Shown here piece after piece: positions 15,458 to 23,952 of a DNA stretch of 64,000 nucleotides (the first letter of the stretch is position 1; every line of letters begins with the position of its first letter). The DNA comes from Rhynchopus euleeides (taxonomy: Eukaryota > Euglenozoa > Diplonemea > Diplonemida > Diplonemidae): positions 62,001 through 126,000 of the forward strand of contig OY723243.1 of NCBI GenBank assembly GCA_963210315.1, written 5' to 3'. Both the position numbers and the translations under genes were made by a program. The notes beneath the pieces were generated by a model. That model was not told the origin of the DNA and searched no databases. It saw only the letters and a program-made list of their open reading frames with translations.

Positions 15458-16569
15458 CCCTCAACGGGTAGCCCCTCTGGGTGGTCGCTGCTGACCTGTG
15501 CCTGGCCCCTCCCCCTTCGCACAAGGGGTTGACTAGTGTTGCAGGCGGTGGAGTCATAGACAGCACTGCCTTTTGCTTTCACCATTGGCCCTTTCTCTAC
15601 TTTTTCGGTGCACAACAGAGACCTCTCTTTGTGTCGATGCGTTGCGGCTACAAACAAACCAACAAGCCCCTCCATCACTACAAAGAGCAGTTTTCTGAAC
15701 CCTAGCGTTGTCCCAGCTAGCTTGTGTTTCCCTTTTGGGCTTTTTCTTTGAGTTTTTCTTTACTCGATCGTTTCCTGTGACACTCTGTGTTTCAGCATTC
15801 ATTGCAATGTGTAATGTGCAACTTCCACTTCAGGTTCCTTGCACATAACACAAAAGCGGTTGGCGGCTATCAACCATATGCTATTGAAGCAACCAAGCCC
15901 CCCGTTTTTGGAGTTATGTACGAGCAATCTGTCACCAGTGTGGTCCTCGCTGGCTAAGTGGATGTCCAGAGGCTGTGCCATTTTGGGCGTGTCGTTTGAT
16001 GTGTGTGATCTTTTCATGTGTGTTTCTTTCGCTTTCTTCTTTTCGTTTCTTGTCTTGCTTGTCTCTTGTACCTTGTATTCTGTACCAACTAGCCCAGACA
16101 AACAACAGCTGCAAAGATTCTCGGTCCGGATGTCCCCCAAAAAAAAGGGCCGGGGCTGCAGGGGGGGATAAAATCCAACTTGCTGCCTTCACGTGGCGCC
16201 CCCTGTGATTACCCTCATTGGAGGGGAAACCAAAGCAAGCTCTGGTATTAAGATCCTTGGAATTGACCTTGGGGGGCCTCTTGAGTGAGTCTCGGGAGAA
16301 ATCGGGCCTGTGCATGGGTCAGGGCAGTGTGCGCGAGCATAAGGCCCTGGGCTGTTCCCTCTGAGTTGCTCTAATTGCATGAGTGGCTTGAGCACATGGA
16401 CGTCTGCAGGCCAGCCTGTAGGAAGATCAGGATGCAGGGTTGCCCCCCTTTTGGGGCGTGAAAGCCTCGCCAATGCTTTCCCTAGTGCCGCGATCGGGCG
16501 TGCTGGAGCTGCGCGATGCCTGAGAAGATCCTGCTGGAGCTGATCCTGCCCCCACGTTGCGGCTCTAAG
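15458..16569. repeat. 1112-bp tandem unit, copy 1
   Basis: Starts CCCTCAACGGG and ends GCGGCTCTAAG. It is richer in AT than the retroelements, has no long ORF, and I recognise no rRNA, tRNA, snRNA or SL in it. It contains an 8-A run after GATGTCCCCC and a pyrimidine-rich stretch near 16028-16080. The function is unknown; a satellite or an untranslated gene repeat are both possible. Confidence 0.8.
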
Positions 16570-17681
16570 CCCTCAACGGGTAGCCCCTCTGGGTGGTCGC
16601 TGCTGACCTGTGCCTGGCCCCTCCCCCTTCGCACAAGGGGTTGACTAGTGTTGCAGGCGGTGGAGTCATAGACAGCACTGCCTTTTGCTTTCACCATTGG
16701 CCCTTTCTCTACTTTTTCGGTGCACAACAGAGACCTCTCTTTGTGTCGATGCGTTGCGGCTACAAACAAACCAACAAGCCCCTCCATCACTACAAAGAGC
16801 AGTTTTCTGAACCCTAGCGTTGTCCCAGCTAGCTTGTGTTTCCCTTTTGGGCTTTTTCTTTGAGTTTTTCTTTACTCGATCGTTTCCTGTGACACTCTGT
16901 GTTTCAGCATTCATTGCAATGTGTAATGTGCAACTTCCACTTCAGGTTCCTTGCACATAACACAAAAGCGGTTGGCGGCTATCAACCATATGCTATTGAA
17001 GCAACCAAGCCCCCCGTTTTTGGAGTTATGTACGAGCAATCTGTCACCAGTGTGGTCCTCGCTGGCTAAGTGGATGTCCAGAGGCTGTGCCATTTTGGGC
17101 GTGTCGTTTGATGTGTGTGATCTTTTCATGTGTGTTTCTTTCGCTTTCTTCTTTTCGTTTCTTGTCTTGCTTGTCTCTTGTACCTTGTATTCTGTACCAA
17201 CTAGCCCAGACAAACAACAGCTGCAAAGATTCTCGGTCCGGATGTCCCCCAAAAAAAAGGGCCGGGGCTGCAGGGGGGGATAAAATCCAACTTGCTGCCT
17301 TCACGTGGCGCCCCCTGTGATTACCCTCATTGGAGGGGAAACCAAAGCAAGCTCTGGTATTAAGATCCTTGGAATTGACCTTGGGGGGCCTCTTGAGTGA
17401 GTCTCGGGAGAAATCGGGCCTGTGCATGGGTCAGGGCAGTGTGCGCGAGCATAAGGCCCTGGGCTGTTCCCTCTGAGTTGCTCTAATTGCATGAGTGGCT
17501 TGAGCACATGGACGTCTGCAGGCCAGCCTGTAGGAAGATCAGGATGCAGGGTTGCCCCCCTTTTGGGGCGTGAAAGCCTCGCCAATGCTTTCCCTAGTGC
17601 CGCGATCGGGCGTGCTGGAGCTGCGCGATGCCTGAGAAGATCCTGCTGGAGCTGATCCTGCCCCCACGTTGCGGCTCTAAG
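16570..17681. repeat. 1112-bp tandem unit, copy 2
   Basis: Head-to-tail with copy 1 and apparently identical to it over the whole length. Confidence 0.85.
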
Positions 17682-18362
17682 CCCTCAACGGGTAGCCCCT
17701 CTGGGTGGTCGCTGCTGACCTGTGCCTGGCCCCTCCCCCTTCGCACAAGGGGTTGACTAGTGTTGCAGGCGGTGGAGTCATAGACAGCACTGCCTTTTGC
17801 TTTCACCATTGGCCCTTTCTCTACTTTTTCGGTGCACAACAGAGACCTCTCTTTGTGTCGATGCGTTGCGGCTACAAACAAACCAACAAGCCCCTCCATC
17901 ACTACAAAGAGCAGTTTTCTGAACCCTAGCGTTGTCCCAGCTAGCTTGTGTTTCCCTTTTGGGCTTTTTCTTTGAGTTTTTCTTTACTCGATCGTTTCCT
18001 GTGACACTCTGTGTTTCAGCATTCATTGCAATGTGTAATGTGCAACTTCCACTTCAGGTTCCTTGCACATAACACAAAAGCGGTTGGCGGCTATCAACCA
18101 TATGCTATTGAAGCAACCAAGCCCCCCGTTTTTGGAGTTATGTACGAGCAATCTGTCACCAGTGTGGTCCTCGCTGGCTAAGTGGATGTCCAGAGGCTGT
18201 GCCATTTTTGGCGTGTCGTTTGATGTGTGTGATCTTTTCATGTGTGTTTCTTTCACTTTCTTCTTTTCGTTTCTTGTCTTGCTTGTCTCTTGTACCTTGT
18301 ATTCTGTACCAACTAGCCCAGACAAACAACAGCTGCAAAGATTCTCGGTCCGGATGTCCCCC

Positions 18363-18406
<44 letters not shown>

Positions 18407-18417
18407 CGGGGCTGCAG
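17682..18417. repeat. 1112-bp tandem unit, copy 3 (truncated)
   Basis: The same as copies 1 and 2 except for at least two substitutions (near 18207 and 18254). The 8-A run is replaced by GC plus 38 A (18365-18402). It stops after GGGCTGCAG, where P2 coding sequence begins. Confidence 0.8.
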
Positions 18418-20001
18418 TCGTGGGCTGACGAGCTGGTCCTCGGGGGGCTCGCGAGGGCCCTCTGCATCAACATCCTGGCGTTCAGGAAGCAGGGCCAGGG
18501 GGTCAGAGTGTGGCGCGCAGCGAGGCGGGCGGCAGGGATGGCGGCGGTGGCGTTTGTGGGTGAGTCGGGACAGGCAGACGGCACAGCGGTGGGCCACTTT
18601 GTGCCCGTGATCCTGCCCGAGCCGCTGCAGCAGTGGGCGCTGGAGGTGGACGCGTGCCCAGTGGGGCAGGATATCCGCGTCCGGGGGTGTGAAGCTGCGC
18701 GGCTGATGAGCCTCCAGGTCGGTTGGCAGACGAGCTGCGGGGCGTGCACCACGCCGGTGAGCGTTCGCGGGTGCTGGGGATGCAGCGAGTGCGGGGTGGC
18801 AGTGTGCCTCACGTGCCGCGACAAGTCCCCGGCGACATACAGGTGGTGCGGTGAAGCACACCTCGACAACCCGTCTTCTTCGACATCCCACCCCCTCCCT
18901 TCACCCCATAACACCCACCCTCCGACGGCATCTCAGACTACATCATCCCAACCTACTACATCCCACCCTACATCTCAGACTACATCATCCCAACCTACTA
19001 CATCCCACCCTACATCATCCCACTCTACTTCTTCTCAACCTACTCCATCCCAACCCACTCCATCCCGGCACTCGCCGGCCCTTCCCCACTCCTCACCATC
19101 CCCTTCGGCAGCTCCCGTGGGGGGCACCCCGTCGAGTGCGGCGGCGGCGGCGGCGGCAGCAGCGGCGACACCTCTGGGGGAAGGCTCCAACAACGGACCC
19201 ACAGCCATCCCTCGGCAGGCAGCAGCGGCAGCGACAGCGGCGGCAGCGGCAGCAGCATCGACGATGGAGCTCCCTCGAGGGGCGGACGGCGGCATCGCCT
19301 TCGACGACGAGTTGTCGGAGGGGGTGGACGGCATGAGCGACGAGGGCACGGTCACGTCAACGGGAGGCACCCAAAACACAAACACAGCCACCCAAGTGTC
19401 AGTGATCCTGATCTCAGCAGCTCGCGCGGGTATGGGGAAGTGGGCAGGGAGTCGGTCTGACGGGCCAGCAGAGGTGGACGGCAGGATGGTGTTTCCTTCG
19501 GCAGCGAAGGCGGCGGCGGAGGGAGCGAAGGAGGCGGCGTGGGTCCCTCGGACGGCAGAAGGCTGGTTCGAGCTCTTCGGCCAGCACGGGCGCTCAGAGT
19601 TGGAGGTCGAGACGGCACACGCTGTCTACAAGCAGTGGGTGGCGGATCGACGGTCGGTTGATGCCGACTTCAACTCGAGGCGGGAAGGGGCGAGTGCGGC
19701 ACGGGTGGAGGAGTTCTTCGCGTGCAAGCGCGTGAACAGCCGGGTGGACAAGAGACGGACGCGTGAGCGGCACCCGGAGGAGGCGGCGCGACCGCGGGGC
19801 GGCCGTGGCGGGGGAGGGGTGGCGGACCCCCGGGACAGGAGGGGCGACGGCCAGGGTGGAGGGAGGCAGGGTCGCGACAGGTGGGCAGCCGGGAGAGGCG
19901 GCGGCAGGGGTGGCGGCGACCGTAGGGATCGTGGCGGCGGGCAGGAGAGGCAGGCTGCGGTGATCGGAGTAGGGGGCCAGGGGCCCCGTCGGCGGAGGTG
20001 A
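18418..20001 (+). CDS. P2 retrotransposon ORF, 5'-truncated (last OTU remnant, finger, tail)
   Basis: The coding part begins at SWADEL, the same helix as SWADEL in OTU3 of M1, so the catalytic Cys half is missing and only the His side (VGHFVPVIL) is left. A Cys-rich finger follows (CGAC...CWGC...C...C.TC, about 18735-18850), then a Ser/Thr/Pro/His linker with SQPTTSHPT repeats, an Ala-rich stretch, the conserved tail (AEGWFELF) and an Arg/Gly-rich C-terminus (RGGRGGGG, GGGRGGGDRRDRGGG) not seen in P1 or M1, which would be expected to bind RNA. The upstream Lys run comes from the A-run of the tandem unit. Not expected to be functional as it stands. Confidence 0.8.
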   Translation, partial: SWADELVLGGLARALCINILAFRKQGQGVRVWRAARRAAGMAAVAFVGESGQADGTAVGHFVPVILPEPLQQWALEVDACPVGQDIRVRGCEAARLMSLQVGWQTSCGACTTPVSVRGCWGCSECGVAVCLTCRDKSPATYRWCGEAHLDNPSSSTSHPLPSPHNTHPPTASQTTSSQPTTSHPTSQTTSSQPTTSHPTSSHSTSSQPTPSQPTPSRHSPALPHSSPSPSAAPVGGTPSSAAAAAAAAAATPLGEGSNNGPTAIPRQAAAAATAAAAAAASTMELPRGADGGIAFDDELSEGVDGMSDEGTVTSTGGTQNTNTATQVSVILISAARAGMGKWAGSRSDGPAEVDGRMVFPSAAKAAAEGAKEAAWVPRTAEGWFELFGQHGRSELEVETAHAVYKQWVADRRSVDADFNSRREGASAARVEEFFACKRVNSRVDKRRTRERHPEEAARPRGGRGGGGVADPRDRRGDGQGGGRQGRDRWAAGRGGGRGGGDRRDRGGGQERQAAVIGVGGQGPRRRR

Positions 20002-20796
20002 AGCGTTCATGCAGGGAGAGGACGGTGCACGTAGGGTGCAACCTCCTCCCCCCCCCTTCCCCCTCCTCCCCTCTTCGGTAGAGTCGTGTGTATAGTCCGT
20101 CTAGGGTGGGTGGTTGGGACCCCCGCGTCCGTTCCCCTCGCGCCTAGGCCCCCAAGCATCATCACCGATTCCAGTGTGTATAGTTTGACCTTCGAGCCGT
20201 GGGTCCGGAAAGTCCATTCGGTCCCACGGCGCCTAAACAAACAAATCTGATCGTCCCCCCCCCCGCCCCTCCCCCTTAATAGAGTCTTGCACAGTGTGAA
20301 TAGTCTTGCCCTTTGGGGGGGTCGGTGGTGTCCGAAAACGTTCGCCACAAACTCGGAGTGGCACCAGCAGAACGTGTGTGAGAGCCACGGCACCACGGAC
20401 CCCTGTAAATTCGCTCCCTGATTCCACCATTCCCCTCGATTCCGCCCCTCCTCTGCAGTTCCCTCCCCCAGTTCGAGTGGTTTGGAGGGATGGCCCGCTC
20501 GGTCCCGCAAACCGCTCGACAGGGACTGTTTCAACCCTGTTTTTTGCGCGTTCTGGGCCCTGGACTTTTCGAACGGTCGCCATTTGGGGAGAGACTGTAG
20601 AAGAGGTCTGGCCCTTGTTGTTCGAACTTGCCAAGTACACGGCCCTCTAGCCTCTAGCCTCTGCCACACGTGGCCAACAGCAACTGTGTCGTTGGCTTCC
20701 GCCCTGCATGTCATCTCGACAAGCAGCAGACACCCCAAGAGCAGAGGTGGAGAGTAGCAGTCCCCCGGTTCGCCCCCGGGTACCAAAAAAAAAAAA
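20002..20796 (+). other. P2 3' UTR and poly(A)
   Basis: Non-coding, unlike the P1/M1 tail, so P2 is another family. It ends GGGTACC plus 12 A. Bases 20234-20796 occur again in reverse orientation at 58924-59488. Right after the A-run the sequence enters the array inside the OTU ORF repeats. Confidence 0.75.
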
Positions 20797-21180
20797 CCCC
20801 TTCCGCTGCTGTCGGTGGGCTGGGACACGGCCCGGCGGCTTCACCGTTAGCGGAACCGCCGCTTGCAGCATGTTGGGGGGACGTGGTGGGCTCGCCGCCG
20901 CCACTGCTATCCCACGAGAGGGGCGCTTTGCCGGCGGGTGAGGCCGACGCGCTCCCCTGCCTTGCAGGCAGGGTGTCAGCAGAGGCCTCGCATGAGGCCC
21001 CTGCTCCTCTCGCCTGACACGCCCCTCATCAGGGGCGGCCAGCCCGCGCTCGCCTGCTACCGGGGGCGACCCGGGCTGCCTCTGCTCCAGCGGTGCTGTC
21101 GTCAGCACCGCGAGCGCCACCACCGCCAGCGTCGCCACCATCGGGGCCTGCCATCGCCTGGGCGGCTCTCGCCCTACCAT
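20797..21180 (-). pseudogene. Partial OTU ORF at the left edge of the array (residues 1-128)
   Basis: Only the N-terminal hydrophobic segment and the first 95-residue repeat remain. The sequence then runs into the poly(A) of P2, so the OTU domain is lost. Confidence 0.85.
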
Positions 21181-21453
21181 CGCTCGTGCTCGTGGGGTTG
21201 GGGGTTGGGGGAGTGGAGGGGGATGGATGGTGGGGAACAGAGCCCAAGGGACAAGTGGCCCAAGGGGGAGTGGGTTGTTGTTGAGGAAGTAACTCTAAGG
21301 CCCAACCTGCCCTCCCGGCTCCGCCCGCCCACAAGGTCAAGAAGATTGGAAAGGGGAAAAGGGTGAGGGAAGGGGTGGGATGGGGGATGCCCAAGGGAGG
21401 GAGGGGGGGGACCCAACCAAACCCAACCGACCAGGGAGCACGAGTGTGTATAC
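21181..21453 (-). promoter_or_regulatory. Leader between SL donor and OTU ORF (first array copy)
   Basis: On the minus strand it reads GTATACACACTCGTG..., then a pyrimidine-rich tract ending CACGAGCACGAG, two bases and ATG. It shares several blocks with the M1 leader. The same leader lies at 27439-27711, 33697-33969, 39955-40227, 46147-46419, 52339-52611 and 58597-58869. Confidence 0.6.
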
Positions 21454-21489
21454 CAATGAAGTACAGAAACTGTAGCTTAAGAAATCGTT
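21454..21489 (-). ncRNA. SL exon, array copy 0
   Basis: 36 nt from AACGATTT to CATTG with the GTATAC donor. The first three SL bases (ACC) are replaced by A residues at the junction with the module on the plus side. Confidence 0.8.
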
Positions 21490-21633
21490 TTTTTCCCTTT
21501 GATGAAGGGGCTTCGATGGCATTTTACCTCATGCGAGATGGCCCGGTCGGTTATTCTTTTCCCCCCCTCCCTGATAACATTGAATTTGATGATCTTTTTT
21601 ACTCCATGTCTCTCTGCCTCTGAAGTGCTGAAG
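21490..21633 (+). CDS. Module gene 1, 5' exon remnant
   Basis: One frame reads FPFDEGASMAFYLMRDGPVGYSFPPLPDNIEFDD, another from an ATG at 21499 stays open to a good donor (AAG|GTGAGTAT at 21634). An intron 21634-21717 with a strong CT tract and CACAG acceptor can follow, then a 48-nt exon and another donor (CCG|GTGAGTG at 21766). Which frame is used cannot be settled. The 5' end is cut by the junction with the SL exon. Present in all six units at the unit offset. Confidence 0.35.
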
Positions 21634-22079
21634 GTGAGTATCCCTGTGATGAGAATATACACACCGTATTCCTTTCTCTCTCTCTCTTTCTCACTCCGAT
21701 CTAATCCCCGATCACAGCCGCCTCCACCCCGCTCTCTCGTGAGAGAGCTTCTTCGAAACTCGCCGGTGAGTGAACACATCAGAGGGCCTCATCTATCCAC
21801 AATGGACTCACCTAGACATGCACGCTTTCAGACCTGGCCTTGTGACCCCATCCCATCCCACGACACACCGAAGGCGCTGCAACATCTGGTGCAAGAGGGA
21901 TGAGCGCTTGGGGGCGGCAAGCGGTCCACGGTCTAACCGCAGAGACTGCCCACTCAAGGACACGACACACATAACACACATATTCGTGTCACATCGACCA
22001 CAATGCTTTTGAGAGTTGTGTTCACAACGCAGGAAACTGTGCCAGTGCAGATCCTTGCAGAACATCGACGGTACAGAAG

Positions 22080-22439
22080 GTGACCCAGAATGGGCACATT
22101 CTGCGCCTCACCCTGCGGAGGCTGCGCGCAACGCAGGACTTGGAGGCGAAGGAGTACGAGGTGGACCTGCACATCCCCTCCAAGTACCTGCTGGACCCGG
22201 GTCACGCTGCGCAGGTCAAGGACCGTGAGGGGATCGTCGTTGTGAGGCAGCTGCTGGTGGATTCTGGCGGCGAACAGTCGATACAGGCAACGACTGACAC
22301 CGGCAAGTTTACAGACTTGCTGGATGGCGACGAAGATGAAGAAGAGGAACTGGACGATGAGGCAAGTGAGACTGCCCCCCCACCTAGCCCAAGCCAATCT
22401 AACTCAGGCCCAACGCAGGTGGATGTGGATGACATTTGA
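22080..22439 (+). CDS. Module gene 1, acidic last exon (unit 1)
   Basis: Open from 21975; the GTG at 22080 is only the first start-like codon, so this is probably a 3' exon entered through one of the AGs at 22030-22076. The product reads VTQNGHILRLTLRRLRA...LHIPSKYLLDPG and ends in a strongly acidic stretch (DGDEDEEEELDDEASE) and a Ser/Pro tail. The counterpart at 61825-62061 reads IYRNDGVTFVSLPIVKHVAKLHV and is also acidic; both lie just before a transposase-like gene. Function unknown; a transposon accessory protein is a guess from position. Confidence 0.5.
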   Translation: MTQNGHILRLTLRRLRATQDLEAKEYEVDLHIPSKYLLDPGHAAQVKDREGIVVVRQLLVDSGGEQSIQATTDTGKFTDLLDGDEDEEEELDDEASETAPPPSPSQSNSGPTQVDVDDI

Positions 22440-22592
22440 TGATCCAGTGTGAGTGTGGAAGCGTCAACGTATATGAAAGCAAACGGAAGAAAAGGTGCAG
22501 AACGATCGCAGTGACACTTTCCCTTTTTTGGTTATCACTCTTGACGTCATCCTCCCCCCGCCGGTTCCTCAGGCATAGCCTTTTTTGTTGGG

Positions 22593-23246
22593 ATGCACAC
22601 ACACACCACAGGAGAGCCGGGTGGGAATGGTTCCGAAGAGACAATGCAAGATGAAATGTCCTTGATGGCTGAGGGTATTCGCAGGTCACGATTTGTGGCA
22701 GGGACGTCCATCCGGAAGTGCGGTGAAATCTCGAAATGCATTCGAGAGACGTTTCGGGAGCACGGGAAGGCGCCTGAGAGGCACGGGCTCTCCCCGGCGA
22801 CGGTGAGGAAGCATGAAGAGCACCTCCAGAGAGTGGTCGAGGCAAGGAGGGGTAGTTTGCTCAAAACTCTCGAGCACATTGTCGAAACACACCTGCATCG
22901 CATCGACATGGAACACCCTCGTGTTGTCCTGACTGCTGATGGCTATAACCCGGGCAGCAGGGACCTCACAGCCAGGATCCGCTTAGCTGCAGGTATTGCT
23001 CTAAGCTTTGGAAGCTGGCAACGGTCGAAGCAAGATCTACTCAGCCTGTGCCTCGGAAAGGACTATGGAGCGCGACCTCATTCTTTTCGAGATCCAACAA
23101 CTTCAAAGTTGGGGCGAGAATGGGCTTTGGGGGGGTTCAGGACATACTCCGAAGTTAATGACCGCCGTTGGGGCATTCAATGTGTGTTCATGTGTTGTTG
23201 CGGGCAGCTGGGAAAAGGCAACAGGATCTCTCTACCGAAGACTTGA
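22593..23246 (+). CDS. Module gene 2, transposase-like N-terminal part (unit 1)
   Basis: The ATG at 22593 follows a pyrimidine tract and CAG (22571-22572) that would serve as a trans-splice acceptor. The first ~135 residues resemble the N-terminus of the 525-residue protein at 62275: MAEGIRR.RFVAGTS / LREGFEHGRLAAGIS, then a helical stretch, then VVLTADGYNPGSRDLTARIRLAAGIAL against VILRDDYNPRNSHRREAKRTRMAVSVF. The Asp in that motif would be the first catalytic Asp of a DDE-type enzyme. After about 22990 the similarity stops and no second Asp block is seen, so the enzyme is broken, or the rest is joined by splicing to the frame at 23008. Confidence 0.5.
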   Translation: MHTHTTGEPGGNGSEETMQDEMSLMAEGIRRSRFVAGTSIRKCGEISKCIRETFREHGKAPERHGLSPATVRKHEEHLQRVVEARRGSLLKTLEHIVETHLHRIDMEHPRVVLTADGYNPGSRDLTARIRLAAGIALSFGSWQRSKQDLLSLCLGKDYGARPHSFRDPTTSKLGREWALGGFRTYSEVNDRRWGIQCVFMCCCGQLGKGNRISLPKT

Positions 23247-23700
23247 GTCTGCTGGGCTGGCGGACCACGTCAAAGAGAGAGGTCAGAGCGGGTGTGTCTT
23301 TTGGATTGATCCGAAAAAACCACCGAAAACCATACTGAACGTGTGTGTGTGTGGCAAGGAACCTTGGGGTGTGCCTCCCACCCCTACTCAAGAAGAAACC
23401 CAGTCTCTCCCGGAGGAGGTTCATGAATTTCGATGCATTATTTGTGACTACTCCTCAGCAAAGAAAACGTCTCTGTTTGCACACTACGATGCAAAGCACA
23501 GACCAGGGAGCAATGTCCCTTGCTCGTCATGCACAATCGAATGCAAAATATGTCACACAACAATAAGATTGAAGGGACAAAGCCAGCACTACCTGGCCCA
23601 CCACCCCCGCTCTCTCACAACAAAACGTTGCTTACTTTGCTTTGAGACCTTCCGTAGTGTCCGTGAACGCGATCTCCACATGAAGACTGACCATCCTTGA
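23008..23700 (+). CDS. C2H2 zinc-finger frame (unit 1)
   Basis: Overlaps the end of the previous ORF in another frame; the credible part is from about 23160 to 23700. It codes for RRLESAGLADHVKERGQ..FWIDPKKPPK and then three finger-like motifs: CIICDYSS...H...H (23434-23505), CKICHTT...H...H (23542-23604) and CLLCFETF...H...H (23635-23694). Likely a DNA-binding part of the same module, joined to the preceding ORF by an intron or separated from it by a frameshift. Confidence 0.5.
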   Translation: MEAGNGRSKIYSACASERTMERDLILFEIQQLQSWGENGLWGGSGHTPKLMTAVGAFNVCSCVVAGSWEKATGSLYRRLESAGLADHVKERGQSGCVFWIDPKKPPKTILNVCVCGKEPWGVPPTPTQEETQSLPEEVHEFRCIICDYSSAKKTSLFAHYDAKHRPGSNVPCSSCTIECKICHTTIRLKGQSQHYLAHHPRSLTTKRCLLCFETFRSVRERDLHMKTDHP

Positions 23701-23830
23701 GAAGGGGACAAGGAAATTCGCAACAAAGTCCAGCGCTGATATGCCACCACACCTCATATCCCAAGCACACACCCAACTGTGCGTTTTTCCCTTCATATTT
23801 GGGCGTTCTTCCTGCAGTACAGTGTATAGA

Positions 23831-23920
23831 GTTGTCGAGTCGACAACTGCCAGTTGTCGACTCGACAAGTGCCAGTTGTCGAGTCGACAACTGGCAGTTG
23901 TCGAGTTTGAGGTTGTCGAC
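23831..23920. repeat. 22-bp-period palindrome tract (unit 1)
   Basis: GTTGTCGA(G/C)TCGACAA units start at 23831, 23853, 23875 and 23897, exactly 22 bp apart, and a fifth half-unit is at 23912. Each is self-complementary around one central base. It lies 130 bp after the zinc-finger frame, at the end of the plus-strand module. Confidence 0.85.
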
Positions 23921-23952
23921 TCCACTAGTTGAGGTCACTCGTAACTACCAAA

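Noticed and set aside
15839..16171. 110-residue ORF in the 1112-bp unit
   Set aside because: Low-complexity hydrophobic product, no recognisable motif, and competing ORFs of equal length on the other strand.
21454..21489. Array SL exons as ordinary SL RNA genes
   Set aside because: No T-run terminator or clear short SL RNA intron follows; the sequence leads into a retroelement leader and ORF. A functional promoter cannot be excluded.
21363..21623. Plus-strand ORF reading through the reverse of the SL exon into module gene 1
   Set aside because: The part over the SL and leader is antisense to them; only the part after 21490 may be old coding sequence.
23831..23920. CRISPR-like array of short repeats with equal spacing
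   Set aside because: The repeats are palindromes directly abutting each other; there are no unique spacers, no cas genes, and the DNA is eukaryotic.
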